64,000 nucleotides of DNA from NCBI RefSeq assembly GCF_000373105.1, contig NZ_KB890497.1, positions 1 to 64,000 on the forward strand, in the 5' to 3' direction. Each line of letters opens with the position of its first letter. The first letter of the stretch is position 1. Both the position numbers and the translations under genes were made by a program. The notes beneath the pieces were generated by a model, which saw only the letters and a program-made list of their open reading frames with translations, searched no databases and was not told where the DNA came from. Source of the DNA: Neolewinella persica DSM 23188. GTDB taxonomy: Bacteria; Bacteroidota; Bacteroidia; Chitinophagales; Saprospiraceae. Shown piece after piece: positions 25,763 through 33,032 of the stretch.

Positions 25763-26666
25763 GCTCAGCGTAAAAGCCAACTCCATTGGCTCCGGCCAAC
25801 TCTTCGCGAACGATACTGAACCAGATGAGCCTAGTATCCGGAAAATCAGCGTAGTGAACCACCTGGGCCGGGAGCACTTCCGAATTAAGACCGCTAAGGC
25901 CACCTATTTCTACGATCCGGTCGCCGGAGGCTTTAGTTCTATTTTTGACAAACTCGGCAATGATTGGGTGAGCTACAACGACGACGAAGCCCCCGAATAC
26001 CCAGCTGCCGCTGCCACCAAATACCGCGGTTTACCTAACCTGGTGTACGGAGGGGATGACGATGGCGTTGGCCACCCCGGCCACCAGAAATGTGAAAGCC
26101 GCGTCGTAGGCCGAAATCGAATTCATACCGTTTCTCTCTCGGGGGAGTGGGCCTGGACCTGGACGTTCTACTCCAATGCCGCAAAACTCGAAGTAGAGAA
26201 AGCACCCGACGACCAGCCTTATTGGTTCCTCTACGAAGGTCCCGCCGGCGGTAAATATCAACCCCGGTCAACTTTCTGGGCTACCGACCTGACCGACCCC
26301 AGCTACGTGATTCATGACCATTTCGCCAACAAAATCTATCGTGCCCAGCACCGATACATGTATTTCGGAGAGGACCACGTCCCCTATGTTTTTTTCATGA
26401 TGCAAACGACCCCGGACACCAAGCCGGATCACATCAGCTACCTCGGAAATGAAGAAATAGGTGCCCGTGACAGCCCCGATGGTATGATCGTAGCTGGGTT
26501 TGGCCGTGCTGAAAATGCTACTCCTTTACTGACCGGGCCCAATACTTTTATCATTGGCCTGACCCGGTACAACGCAAAAGATCCCCTCTCCATAGGACGA
26601 ACCCGCCAACGGTTAGAAAAACTAGCCCGGAAAAGAAGTCGATCGTCGAAGCTATTAATTCCTTGA
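25707..26666 (+). CDS. Secreted protein of unknown function
   Basis: 319 aa. The signal peptide (MLKQTLLLLLFLCTCAS...) is partly encoded by a family A repeat arm. The mature part is rich in aromatic residues and predicted strands: HFRIKTAKATYFYDPVAGGFSS, GNDWVSYNDDEAPE, WAWTWTFYSNAAKLEVEK, FLYEGPAGG, YMYFGEDHVPYVFFMMQTT. This looks like a beta-sandwich that may bind carbohydrate. I do not recognise a family. The C-terminus ends in a basic helix (RTRQRLEKLARKRSRSSK) and lacks a T9SS domain. Confidence 0.7.
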   Translation: MLKQTLLLLLFLCTCASTPLSVKANSIGSGQLFANDTEPDEPSIRKISVVNHLGREHFRIKTAKATYFYDPVAGGFSSIFDKLGNDWVSYNDDEAPEYPAAAATKYRGLPNLVYGGDDDGVGHPGHQKCESRVVGRNRIHTVSLSGEWAWTWTFYSNAAKLEVEKAPDDQPYWFLYEGPAGGKYQPRSTFWATDLTDPSYVIHDHFANKIYRAQHRYMYFGEDHVPYVFFMMQTTPDTKPDHISYLGNEEIGARDSPDGMIVAGFGRAENATPLLTGPNTFIIGLTRYNAKDPLSIGRTRQRLEKLARKRSRSSKLLIP

Positions 26667-26731
26667 TTTTGGGTAAGACATCGCACAAAATGCTACTACG
26701 AGTGTTGTATTAGTATAAATTACCCCAATAG

Positions 26732-27559
26732 ATGTCAGAAGCTATCACGCCGCCAACTAGTTTTAACGAAGCCAAGAAATCACAAACCATCTACCGTAAC
26801 ATTTGGGGCGGTGATGATTTGCACGTCGGGCTGTACGACGAAGCCGACCTTACCCCTTTTGAGGCCGCCCGGGCCACTACGGACCGGATGTTGCGCCTTT
26901 TTCCCAAAATTAACCGCAGTACCCGGATCCTAATCCTGATGTCCGGCTTCGGTACTGCTGCCCGCTACATCGCTGAAACCCACAACTGTAAAGTCGATTG
27001 TCTCAACGATGACAATGAGCAGAACGCCTTTAACCAGGCTGAAATCGACAAGCTGGAACTCACCAAAAAGGTAATCGTTACCTACGGTTCTGTGGAGTAT
27101 ATGCCCTATGCGCCGGATACTTTCGACTACGTAATCGCTCAGGACAGTTTCAGTATTACGGACCAAAAGGAGCCTATGTTCCGCGCCATTCACCGGGTCA
27201 TGAAACCTGAAGGCCGCCTGGTTTTCAGTGCCATCCTGGCTAATGAAGACCTCCCTGAAAGCGTTAATGCCCGAATCGCTGAACTGCCGGTAGAGGAGTT
27301 AACTACCCTCAGTCAGTATGAAATGGACGCTAAACGCGGCTTTTTTCAGCAAATCTTTACCATCGAAAGACCACAGCATCTGGCCACTCACTTCACGAAA
27401 CTTGCCGCAATCCTGCGGGAAAATGAAGCCAAACTGGTAAAGCAAAGTAGCCGGGCCTTCGTGGATGCACGACTTAAGGCCTGCGAAGACTTTACCGCCC
27501 TGGGGCAGGAAGGACACCTTGGGTGGGGCATCCTGTTGTTTCAGAAGTTGAACGGGTAA
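26732..27559 (+). CDS. SAM-dependent methyltransferase (sarcosine/dimethylglycine N-methyltransferase-like)
   Basis: 275 aa. The N-terminal pattern QTIYRNIWGGDDLHVGLYD is typical of SDMT enzymes, which methylate sarcosine and dimethylglycine to glycine betaine. SAM-binding motif I is degenerate (ILILMSGFGTAARYIAE), with motif II acid CLNDD, then VEYMPYAPDTFDYVIAQDSF and the post-motif HRVMKPEGRLVFSA. The usual partner, glycine/sarcosine N-methyltransferase, is not next to it, so either it is elsewhere or the substrate differs. It may support osmotic tolerance, which is inference. Confidence 0.8.
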   Translation: MSEAITPPTSFNEAKKSQTIYRNIWGGDDLHVGLYDEADLTPFEAARATTDRMLRLFPKINRSTRILILMSGFGTAARYIAETHNCKVDCLNDDNEQNAFNQAEIDKLELTKKVIVTYGSVEYMPYAPDTFDYVIAQDSFSITDQKEPMFRAIHRVMKPEGRLVFSAILANEDLPESVNARIAELPVEELTTLSQYEMDAKRGFFQQIFTIERPQHLATHFTKLAAILRENEAKLVKQSSRAFVDARLKACEDFTALGQEGHLGWGILLFQKLNG

Positions 27560-27579
27560 AGCAGCCAAAGGCTGCATCA

Positions 27580-27661
27580 AGTTGTGGGGCTGTCAAGGTT
27601 TTAGGTGTCGGGGTATCTGGCAACTAGAAAACTTGACAACCAGAGAACCTGACAACCTGAC
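27580..27661. repeat. Inverted short-word repeat (GTTGT / GACAACC)
   Basis: AGTTGTGGGGCTGTCAAGG-type words on the left and ACTTGACAACC, CCTGACAACC on the right, between convergent genes. Related to 352-412. Confidence 0.65.
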
Positions 27662-27663
27662 CA

Positions 27664-28314
27664 TTATCCTCCCAGTTGCCAGATCAACTGATTAATAAAG
27701 AAGAACAGCACGAGGTAGATCCACAACCCGTCCAGAAAATGCCAATACATGGTAAGGAGGCGGAGGTTGAGCCGTTTGTCGGGGTCAGAGAAGTAGACCA
27801 GGACAGATACGGGTTCTTTCATGTATTTCCTTGCCTTGTAAAGGAAAACACCAAGAAATGGGATACCACCAATGACGTGGGCGAAATGTAATCCGCTAAT
27901 GACGTAGAGGTAGCCAGCGGAATTGTCGGACGTAATGTACACCTGTTGATCGAAAAGCTGGTACCAGGCGATGCATTGCATCACCAGGAAAAAAATGGAT
28001 AGCCCCATGGTATACCACAACATATTGGTGTACTGTCTGGTATCATCAGCGAGGTAGGCTCGCTTGGCCCGAATCATGGTGTAACTTCCAGCAAGTAGAA
28101 TTGCTGTGTTGAAGACAAACAGAATGGGCAGTTTGATGGGGGGGAGGTTGCTCTGGATCCTGGTGTAAACAAATGCGGCGGTCAGGGCCAGGAACAGCAT
28201 GGTCAGGCTGAAGAGCAACAGCGTCAGAAAGACATTCTTGGGGTGAAAGGCGAAGCCGTCATTTTGTTGATCCGCTTCGTCAACTTGGGGCAGTTCGTAG
28301 GGCCGGTTTTCCAT
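27664..28314 (-). CDS. Cytochrome c oxidase subunit III-like protein
   Basis: 216 aa with five hydrophobic segments and COX3 hallmarks: FVYTRI near helix 1, SGLHFAHVIGGIPFLGVFLYKAR in helix 3/4, and a C-terminal YWHFLDGLWIYLVLFFF. It belongs to the heme-copper oxidase subunit III family of short type, which supports assembly and stability of the oxidase. Subunits I, II and IV are not adjacent, so it is an isolated paralogue or a split operon. Followed by two tiny genes on the same strand. Confidence 0.9.
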   Translation of the reverse strand: MENRPYELPQVDEADQQNDGFAFHPKNVFLTLLLFSLTMLFLALTAAFVYTRIQSNLPPIKLPILFVFNTAILLAGSYTMIRAKRAYLADDTRQYTNMLWYTMGLSIFFLVMQCIAWYQLFDQQVYITSDNSAGYLYVISGLHFAHVIGGIPFLGVFLYKARKYMKEPVSVLVYFSDPDKRLNLRLLTMYWHFLDGLWIYLVLFFFINQLIWQLGG

Positions 28315-28371
28315 AATCAGATAGTCAGGGAGTCAAGAAATCAGGTAGTTGTGGCCATTCTGTTTGACTAC
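28315..28371. repeat. Short-word repeat (AGTCAGGGAGTCAAG / TTGACTACTTAA)
   Basis: AGTCAGGGAGTCAAGAAATCAGG faces TGTTTGACTACTT, an inverted pair of the same family as 23119-23296. A similar pair lies at 28537-28600 (AGTCAGAGAGTCGGGGGAGTCAAAC facing ACTGTTTAACTCCTGAGG). The two flank the DUF2256 gene. Confidence 0.6.
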
Positions 28372-28530
28372 TTAACGATCTGACGGATTGACGGTATTCT
28401 TATTTCGTATGCATTTTTCGGAGCAATACTTCACGTCATCCCAGTTCTTCTCCCATTTCTTGCGCCAGGAGAAGGAAAGACCACAAACGGGGCAAACTTT
28501 GGTGGGGAGGTGGGGCTTTTTGTGCGCCAT
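28372..28530 (-). CDS. DUF2256 zinc-ribbon-like small protein
   Basis: 52 aa. The protein starts [20 protein letters not shown] and continues [20 protein letters not shown]. The pattern CPVC-x(9)-W-x(10)-YCSEKC is that of DUF2256, a small cysteine-rich protein (four Cys, probably one zinc) found next to photolyase or oxidoreductase genes in many bacteria. The reading frame, family match and flanking repeats all support it. Confidence 0.88.
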   Translation of the reverse strand: MAHKKPHLPTKVCPVCGLSFSWRKKWEKNWDDVKYCSEKCIRNKNTVNPSDR

Positions 28531-28597
28531 TGCTTTAGTCAGAGAGTCGGGGGAGTCAAACAGTCATTGCAGTACTGTTTAACTCCTGAGGACTTCC

Positions 28598-28768
28598 CTA
28601 TTTCTTAGATAGCTTAACAATCTCATCCATTACCGCCTCTGCTTCGGTGAGCTTGGCAGCGTAGCCTTTTAGGTCGCCGTTACGTTGAAGCTGCATGGCT
28701 TCTTCAAGCAGACGTTCGTGCTTTTTATCTAATTCTTTGGTGGGATTTTTCTTGAATAGTCCAAACAT
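28598..28768 (-). CDS. DUF6435 family small protein
   Basis: 56 aa from ATG 28768, which gives the typical start MFGLFKKNPTKELDKKHERL; a longer form from 28816 adds residues not found in the family. It is a two-helix, highly charged protein (EEAMQLQRNGDLKGYAAKLTEAEAVMDEI). Function unknown; DUF6435 is common in Bacteroidota and gamma-proteobacteria. Confidence 0.82.
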   Translation of the reverse strand: MFGLFKKNPTKELDKKHERLLEEAMQLQRNGDLKGYAAKLTEAEAVMDEIVKLSKK

Positions 28769-28831
28769 AGTCGATTGATTTTTAGGTGTAACGGGGTAAG
28801 GTAATGATGGTTGCAAGATCAGTGCTTTTTC

Positions 28832-28899
28832 GGCGCGGGCGCAGGTGTGAAAAGAACATTGCCCTTAAAAGTCTTTTCATTGCACCTGCGGCCGCGCCC
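28832..28899. repeat. Family A palindromic repeat, compact copy
   Basis: Left arm GGCGCGGGCGCAGGTGTGAA at 28832-28851 and right arm TTGCACCTGCGGCCGCGCCC at 28880-28899, with AAAAGAACATTG and CCCTTAAAAGTCTTTTC between. At 68 bp it is the shortest complete pair in the window and shows the palindrome most clearly. Confidence 0.85.
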
Positions 28900-28907
28900 A
28901 GAAATAT

Positions 28908-30587
28908 TTAGCGGATCAGTAAGATATTGCCATCGATCCGCTCCTCATGCCCGTCGATGAAGCGGACCAATAATTGAAAAACGTAGTAACCTGCCGGACG
29001 CTCCTGCCCTTCCCAGGCTTCCGCCGTGGGGGAATTAAATACCAAATTTCCCCATCGGTCAAATACCCGGAGACCCCGTAAATTTTCCACGCCCGGGCCG
29101 GGGTACGCACGCCAAACGTCGTTGAGCCCATCGGCATTGGGACTAAAGACATCGGGCAAATACAACGACCGATCGGGTAACACGGAAACTCTGATGGAAT
29201 CACTCGCGGTACAACCACTTTCTGGGTCGAGCACCGTAGCGGTGAACACGCCCGAAACCATGGGCAGCAGGCTGGGGGAGGGGCAATCATTACAACTCAG
29301 TCCTTCCGCCGGTGACCAACTTATGAGGGCCGATGGTACAATAGTGGTGAGCTGCAAATCAGTGCGCTCTCCAAACGCAACGACGGCTGGCGAAGCGCTG
29401 ATGCGAAGGTCGAAATCAATCGCCTGGCAGTCGCAGTCCGGGTCAAGTTCATCGATTAGTCCGTCGCCGTCATCATCAAACCCGTTGGTACAGTTTTCTG
29501 GCTGTGGTCCGCAGTCAAGCGTGATGGGTAGGGTGCGGCTGAGAATCTGGCAGTTGTCGGGACCGGTGATCCAGACGGAAAAATTTTGCCCCCGCGCTGC
29601 GTTATAGGCCAGAGGCAAACACTCTTCCGTTGCGCCAACGATGGCTGCGCTGTCCTGATACCATTGGTAAGACCAGACCCCGGGTGGGGAATTTGTGCAT
29701 AGAAGCAGATCCTGATCGCAGCTCCGGGGGAAGAACGTTATGTCGGCCTCAATGGGGTCGAGGTCGGCGGCCTTCAGGCTTACGTTATCGATAGCCCAGT
29801 ACGTCAGGTTTTCCGCCAAAGTATCTTCTCCGGCCTGGCAGCAGTCGGAGGCGATGGCCAGGTAGCGGTAATTAGCACCGGCAACGAAGCTTGTGACGTA
29901 GTTAGTGAAACTGGCCCGGCGACCCTTCACGATATTTATGGTAGCCAGTTGGTCCCACGCCGGAGCTTCGGAATAGCACCGTTCAGGAGAGACTTGCAAC
30001 TGGGTGCCGCTTCGGCTGCCGAGGATGACGATGCGGTGAACGGCGGCCTCATTGATGCCGTCCAGCCCGGCTTCCGGAAGCGAGAAATTAGCTGCGAAGC
30101 GGTAGGCAAGGCCGCTTTCAAGCGCATCATCTAGCTGGGTAGCCAGGTATTCTTCCTGTTGGCGTTGGCTTTCGTTCGCTCGGCCGTAACCGCCAACGCC
30201 CTGATAATTGCCGGTTGCACCATCGACGTAGCCGATGTTGACGGCGGGGTTCGCGGCCGTGTAGCATGGGGTGTGGAGGTTGACGCTCTCCTGTTGCCAG
30301 CCGAGGGGGCAATTGTCGCTGCTGAAAAGAGACACACAGCCTGTACACTCCGCAATATCGGCCAGTTCCTCGAATCCGCCGTTGGTGATCAACTCCGGGC
30401 CAATGGGCAGGGGGCGGGGGTGGCAGCTGCAGTCCGGATCGCGGAGGTCGGTCATTCCGTCACCGTCGTCGTCTAAGCCGTTGCTGCAATCTTCCCGGGA
30501 GAGCGGCGTCGGGCGTATGTTACTTGTTTCGCCGGGATGCGCCGCCAACAAAAAACAGCTCGTCAGGCCGATTAAGAGTAAGCGCAT
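28908..30587 (-). CDS. Secreted protein with T9SS type B (gliding-motility) C-terminal domain
   Basis: 559 aa. Signal peptide at 1-16 (LLLIGLTSCFLLAA). Two Ca-binding-like segments of MopE/thrombospondin-3 type occur: CSNGLDDDGDGMTDLRDPDC at about 34-53 and CTNGFDDDGDGLIDELDPDC at about 366-385. Between them lie an 'ITNGGFEE' carbohydrate-binding-like domain and PKD/Ig-like sequence. The C-terminus (LPDVFSPNADGLNDVW, then LRVFDRWGNLVF and PAGYYVFQL) is the CHU_C / gliding-motility-associated domain, a T9SS type B export signal. It is probably a cell-surface or released protein, perhaps an adhesin; no enzyme domain is seen. Confidence 0.92.
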   Translation of the reverse strand: MRLLLIGLTSCFLLAAHPGETSNIRPTPLSREDCSNGLDDDGDGMTDLRDPDCSCHPRPLPIGPELITNGGFEELADIAECTGCVSLFSSDNCPLGWQQESVNLHTPCYTAANPAVNIGYVDGATGNYQGVGGYGRANESQRQQEEYLATQLDDALESGLAYRFAANFSLPEAGLDGINEAAVHRIVILGSRSGTQLQVSPERCYSEAPAWDQLATINIVKGRRASFTNYVTSFVAGANYRYLAIASDCCQAGEDTLAENLTYWAIDNVSLKAADLDPIEADITFFPRSCDQDLLLCTNSPPGVWSYQWYQDSAAIVGATEECLPLAYNAARGQNFSVWITGPDNCQILSRTLPITLDCGPQPENCTNGFDDDGDGLIDELDPDCDCQAIDFDLRISASPAVVAFGERTDLQLTTIVPSALISWSPAEGLSCNDCPSPSLLPMVSGVFTATVLDPESGCTASDSIRVSVLPDRSLYLPDVFSPNADGLNDVWRAYPGPGVENLRGLRVFDRWGNLVFNSPTAEAWEGQERPAGYYVFQLLVRFIDGHEERIDGNILLIR

Positions 30588-30658
30588 AATGGTTGGGTTC
30601 TAAGGCGTAGTGAAGGAGCTTGTTCTTAGTGGCCGACAGCTCTTGTCGGTACAACCTT

Positions 30659-31087
30659 TTATCCGTTAAGCTGCTTGGCAAAAAGGCGGGATATGTCTTT
30701 AAACGCTTTGAATTCCAACGCATTGCCGGCGGGATCATAGAAAAACATCGTGTTTTGCTCACCGGGCAGGCCGGTGAAGCGCACGTAGGGCTCGATTTCG
30801 AATTTGACACCTTTACCACGCAGTCTCTCGGCAAAATCGTCGAATTGTTGCCATTCGAGTACGACGCCGAAATGAGGCACGGGGACGTGCTTTCCGTCTA
30901 CTTCGTTGCGGTGGTCTGCTTCCTGCTTTTTCGGGGCCAGGTGAGCGACAAGCTGATGACCGAACAGGTCAAAATCAATCCATTCCGTATCGGTGCGGCC
31001 TTCAGGACAGCCGAGTACGGTACCGTAGAAATGGCGGGCAGCTTCAAGGTCGTCTACCGGTACGGCGAGGTGGAAAGGTTGGATCAT
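30659..31087 (-). CDS. VOC family protein (glyoxalase/bleomycin-resistance fold)
   Basis: 142 aa. It starts [20 protein letters not shown], with the first VOC metal-ligand His at 6. A second half begins [20 protein letters not shown], and the end [17 protein letters not shown] supplies the conserved Glu ligand. Two beta-alpha-beta-beta-beta modules fit one VOC domain pair. Enzyme role (dioxygenase, isomerase, glutathione transferase) cannot be told. Confidence 0.88.
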   Translation of the reverse strand: MIQPFHLAVPVDDLEAARHFYGTVLGCPEGRTDTEWIDFDLFGHQLVAHLAPKKQEADHRNEVDGKHVPVPHFGVVLEWQQFDDFAERLRGKGVKFEIEPYVRFTGLPGEQNTMFFYDPAGNALEFKAFKDISRLFAKQLNG

Positions 31088-31319
31088 GGCTTCATGGATT
31101 AAATGGTGAGGGAGTATTTTGCGGGGCTAAAGTACGGTGCTGGAACATATTTTAGGGGCGCGGCCGCAGGTGCAAAGGGCGGATAATGGAAAAAGGCTGA
31201 AGGGCCATGAGCTGGTCGCGTTTCTTGCAGATGGGTGGTAAAAAAAACCGCCACCAACTCCGGCCACCACTGTGCGAGCCGAACTAAGCTTTTCTTTCCG
31301 CTAAAACGTTAAATTACTC
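31088..31319. repeat. Divergent gap with a family A left arm
   Basis: GGGGCGCGGCCGCAGGTGCA at 31155-31174, followed by AAGGGCGGATAATGGAAAAAGG. No right arm is seen. The rest has no gene. Confidence 0.7.
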
Positions 31320-31349
31320 TTTGGACCTGATCTAAATAGCTTACTTTTG
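31320..31349 (+). promoter_or_regulatory. Bacteroidota-type promoter of the PepSY gene
   Basis: TTTG at 31320-31323 (-33) and TACTTTTG at 31342-31349 (-7, a full TAnnTTTG match) with an 18-nt spacer, 40 nt before the start codon. Confidence 0.6.
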
Positions 31350-31388
31350 CTGCCCGAAATTAATAATTACCCCAAAATCGAGTTTTTC

Positions 31389-31904
31389 ATGGCTAACAAA
31401 GAACCTCTTTCGATCAAAATGCGCGTCATCCACCGTTACCTCGGCTTTTTCCTGGCCGGCGTGATGGCCATGTACGCCATTAGCGGTATCGTACTGATCT
31501 TCCGGAATAACGACACCTTCAAGCAGGAAATAAAGATTGAACAAACGGTAGCGGCTGAACTGAGCGGACCAGCGCTCGGGCAGGCCATCAAGTTTAAGAA
31601 CCTGAAGTTCACGCGCACCGAAGGCGATATGGATTACTTCGACGACGGCAGCTATAACCGGGCTACCGGAGAAGTGACCTATTCTAAAAAGGAGTTGCCC
31701 TTCGTATTGGACAAGCTCACGCACCTGCACAAGGCAACCACTAAGGATCCACTCTACTTTCTCAACATCTTCTTTGGGTTGAGCCTGTTGTTTTTTGTAA
31801 TTTCTGCTTTCTGGATGTACATGCCAGGGGGAAAGATCTTGCGTAAGGGTTTACTTTTCACCGCAGGGGGAATTATCCTCATCCTGATTATGCTATTTGT
31901 GTAA
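31389..31904 (+). CDS. PepSY-associated membrane protein
   Basis: 171 aa. One N-terminal membrane helix (LGFFLAGVMAMYAISGIVLIF) precedes a periplasmic region with a PepSY-like stretch (AIKFKNLKFTRTEGDMDYFD...YNRATGEVTYSKKELPFV), then two C-terminal helices. The FHKW-type motif LTHLHKATTKDP before the second helix is typical of PepSY_TM proteins, linked to iron reduction or uptake in Bacteroidota. ATG 31389 is chosen; 31347 would overlap the -7 box. The downstream PP2C-like gene is 20 nt away. Confidence 0.8.
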   Translation: MANKEPLSIKMRVIHRYLGFFLAGVMAMYAISGIVLIFRNNDTFKQEIKIEQTVAAELSGPALGQAIKFKNLKFTRTEGDMDYFDDGSYNRATGEVTYSKKELPFVLDKLTHLHKATTKDPLYFLNIFFGLSLLFFVISAFWMYMPGGKILRKGLLFTAGGIILILIMLFV

Positions 31905-31911
31905 TTAGGCC

Positions 31912-31919
31912 CAACTTTG
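31912..31919 (+). promoter_or_regulatory. Possible -7 box of the PP2C-like gene
   Basis: CAACTTTG (one mismatch to TAnnTTTG) ends 4 nt before ATC 31924, the proposed start codon. Confidence 0.45.
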
Positions 31920-31923
31920 CGCT

Positions 31924-32661
31924 ATCGAAATTCTGACCTACTCCCAGATCGGGACACATCATACCGATCATAACGAAGATGCTTTTATTTCCGAAGAAAT
32001 AACCGATCGTCACCAGCTGCTCGCGGTGATGGACGGCTGCTCTATGGGAGAGGACCCTCATTTCGCTGCTGGCCTTATCCGTAAAATACTGCGTCGAATT
32101 GCGCGACAGACGAACCTTAGGACGTTTGCCGAACGTACCAACCCCACTAGCGTTGAACTTCTGAAAGCGACACTGGGCGCCCTCTTTGCCGACCTCCGTC
32201 GGCTCAAGGCTGACCTGGATCTCTCCGACACGGAAATACTCAGTACCCTAATGCTGGCCATAGTGAATACCCGCGATTGTTCTGCCGAAATTGTGGTTAT
32301 CGGGGACGGCGTTATTGCCTGTGACGAGGAAATTTTAGAGTTTAATCAGGAGAATAAACCTGATTACCTCGGTTATCATCTGGCGGAGGATTTTGAAGAT
32401 TACTGGAACAGCCTGACGCAACGTGTTTCTGCCAGCGACTTTCTGGACCTGGCGATGGCTTCCGATGGTGTTTTTTCTTTTAAAGCCTTCAGTCATGATT
32501 CCTACCGACCGGTCACGGAAGACGAGCTGCTCACTTATCTCCTCCTTGACCGGGAAGAAGGGCCTGCCGAAAATACTTACCGCAGAAAACTAATGTACAT
32601 CAGTAATACTTTTGGCCTAAAGGCTTCGGATGATTTGACGGTAGTGAGGCTATCCTACTAG
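31924..32661 (+). CDS. PP2C-like protein phosphatase with non-canonical start (ATC proposed)
   Basis: 245 aa if started at ATC 31924. The first ATG/GTG of the frame is GTG 32026, but the conserved part begins earlier: ILTYSQIGTHHTDHNEDAFI carries the PP2C motif with metal-binding Asp, and LLAVMDGCSMG is the second. From the in-frame stop at 31906 to GTG 32026 there is no ATG, GTG or TTG; candidates are ATC 31924, ATT 31930 and CTG 31933. ATC sits exactly where relatives have Met. Later motifs are VVIGDGVI, DFLDLAMASDGVFSF and SDDLTVVRLSY. Predicted Ser/Thr phosphatase, probably Mn/Mg-dependent; kinase partner unknown. See findings. Confidence 0.8.
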   Translation: MEILTYSQIGTHHTDHNEDAFISEEITDRHQLLAVMDGCSMGEDPHFAAGLIRKILRRIARQTNLRTFAERTNPTSVELLKATLGALFADLRRLKADLDLSDTEILSTLMLAIVNTRDCSAEIVVIGDGVIACDEEILEFNQENKPDYLGYHLAEDFEDYWNSLTQRVSASDFLDLAMASDGVFSFKAFSHDSYRPVTEDELLTYLLLDREEGPAENTYRRKLMYISNTFGLKASDDLTVVRLSY

Positions 32662-32816
32662 CGGATTTCTCTGCGCAGCTGACCATTCAGGTCGAACACT
32701 TCGTATTGGTCCACGTTGTTTACTATGACTTCAACTACTGTTTTATAAAGAAGCCAGGTGAAGACATAAGCTTTGTCAGCAGGGCGGAGTATTTTACCAA
32801 CAAAACCATAAAACGA
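32658..32816 (-). pseudogene. Possible gene remnant without start codon
   Basis: An open frame of 53 codons on the minus strand ends in VDQYEVFDLNGQLRREIR and a TAG stop that overlaps the end of the PP2C-like gene. It is blocked upstream by another TAG and has no ATG, GTG or TTG. The C-terminal phrase resembles the last strands of a secreted-protein sorting domain, so it may be the decayed 3' end of a gene. Weak evidence. Confidence 0.3.
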
Positions 32817-33032
32817 CTACTTCTGGATTTCTTGCAGGTTGGATTTATGAGAGAAAAAAACCGATAAAACTAAAGATTTAAGGAGGGGAAATTGGCAAAT
32901 AAACCAGGTTCGGATAGGAGTTAAATAAAAATATTTTATTTGTATCGAGTACATTTTTTGAGAAAACACATAACAGTTATCAATCGTCTAACACAACTAA
33001 GTTTATCCCGGCCTGCCTTAAGCAGGCCCTGG
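32817..33032 (+). other. AT-rich leader with a hairpin before the TPR regulator
   Basis: The region 32820-32950 is AT-rich and probably holds the promoter. A perfect hairpin GGCCTGC-CTTAA-GCAGGCC at 33011-33029 ends 3 nt before the ATG at 33033, so it may affect translation. Confidence 0.45.
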
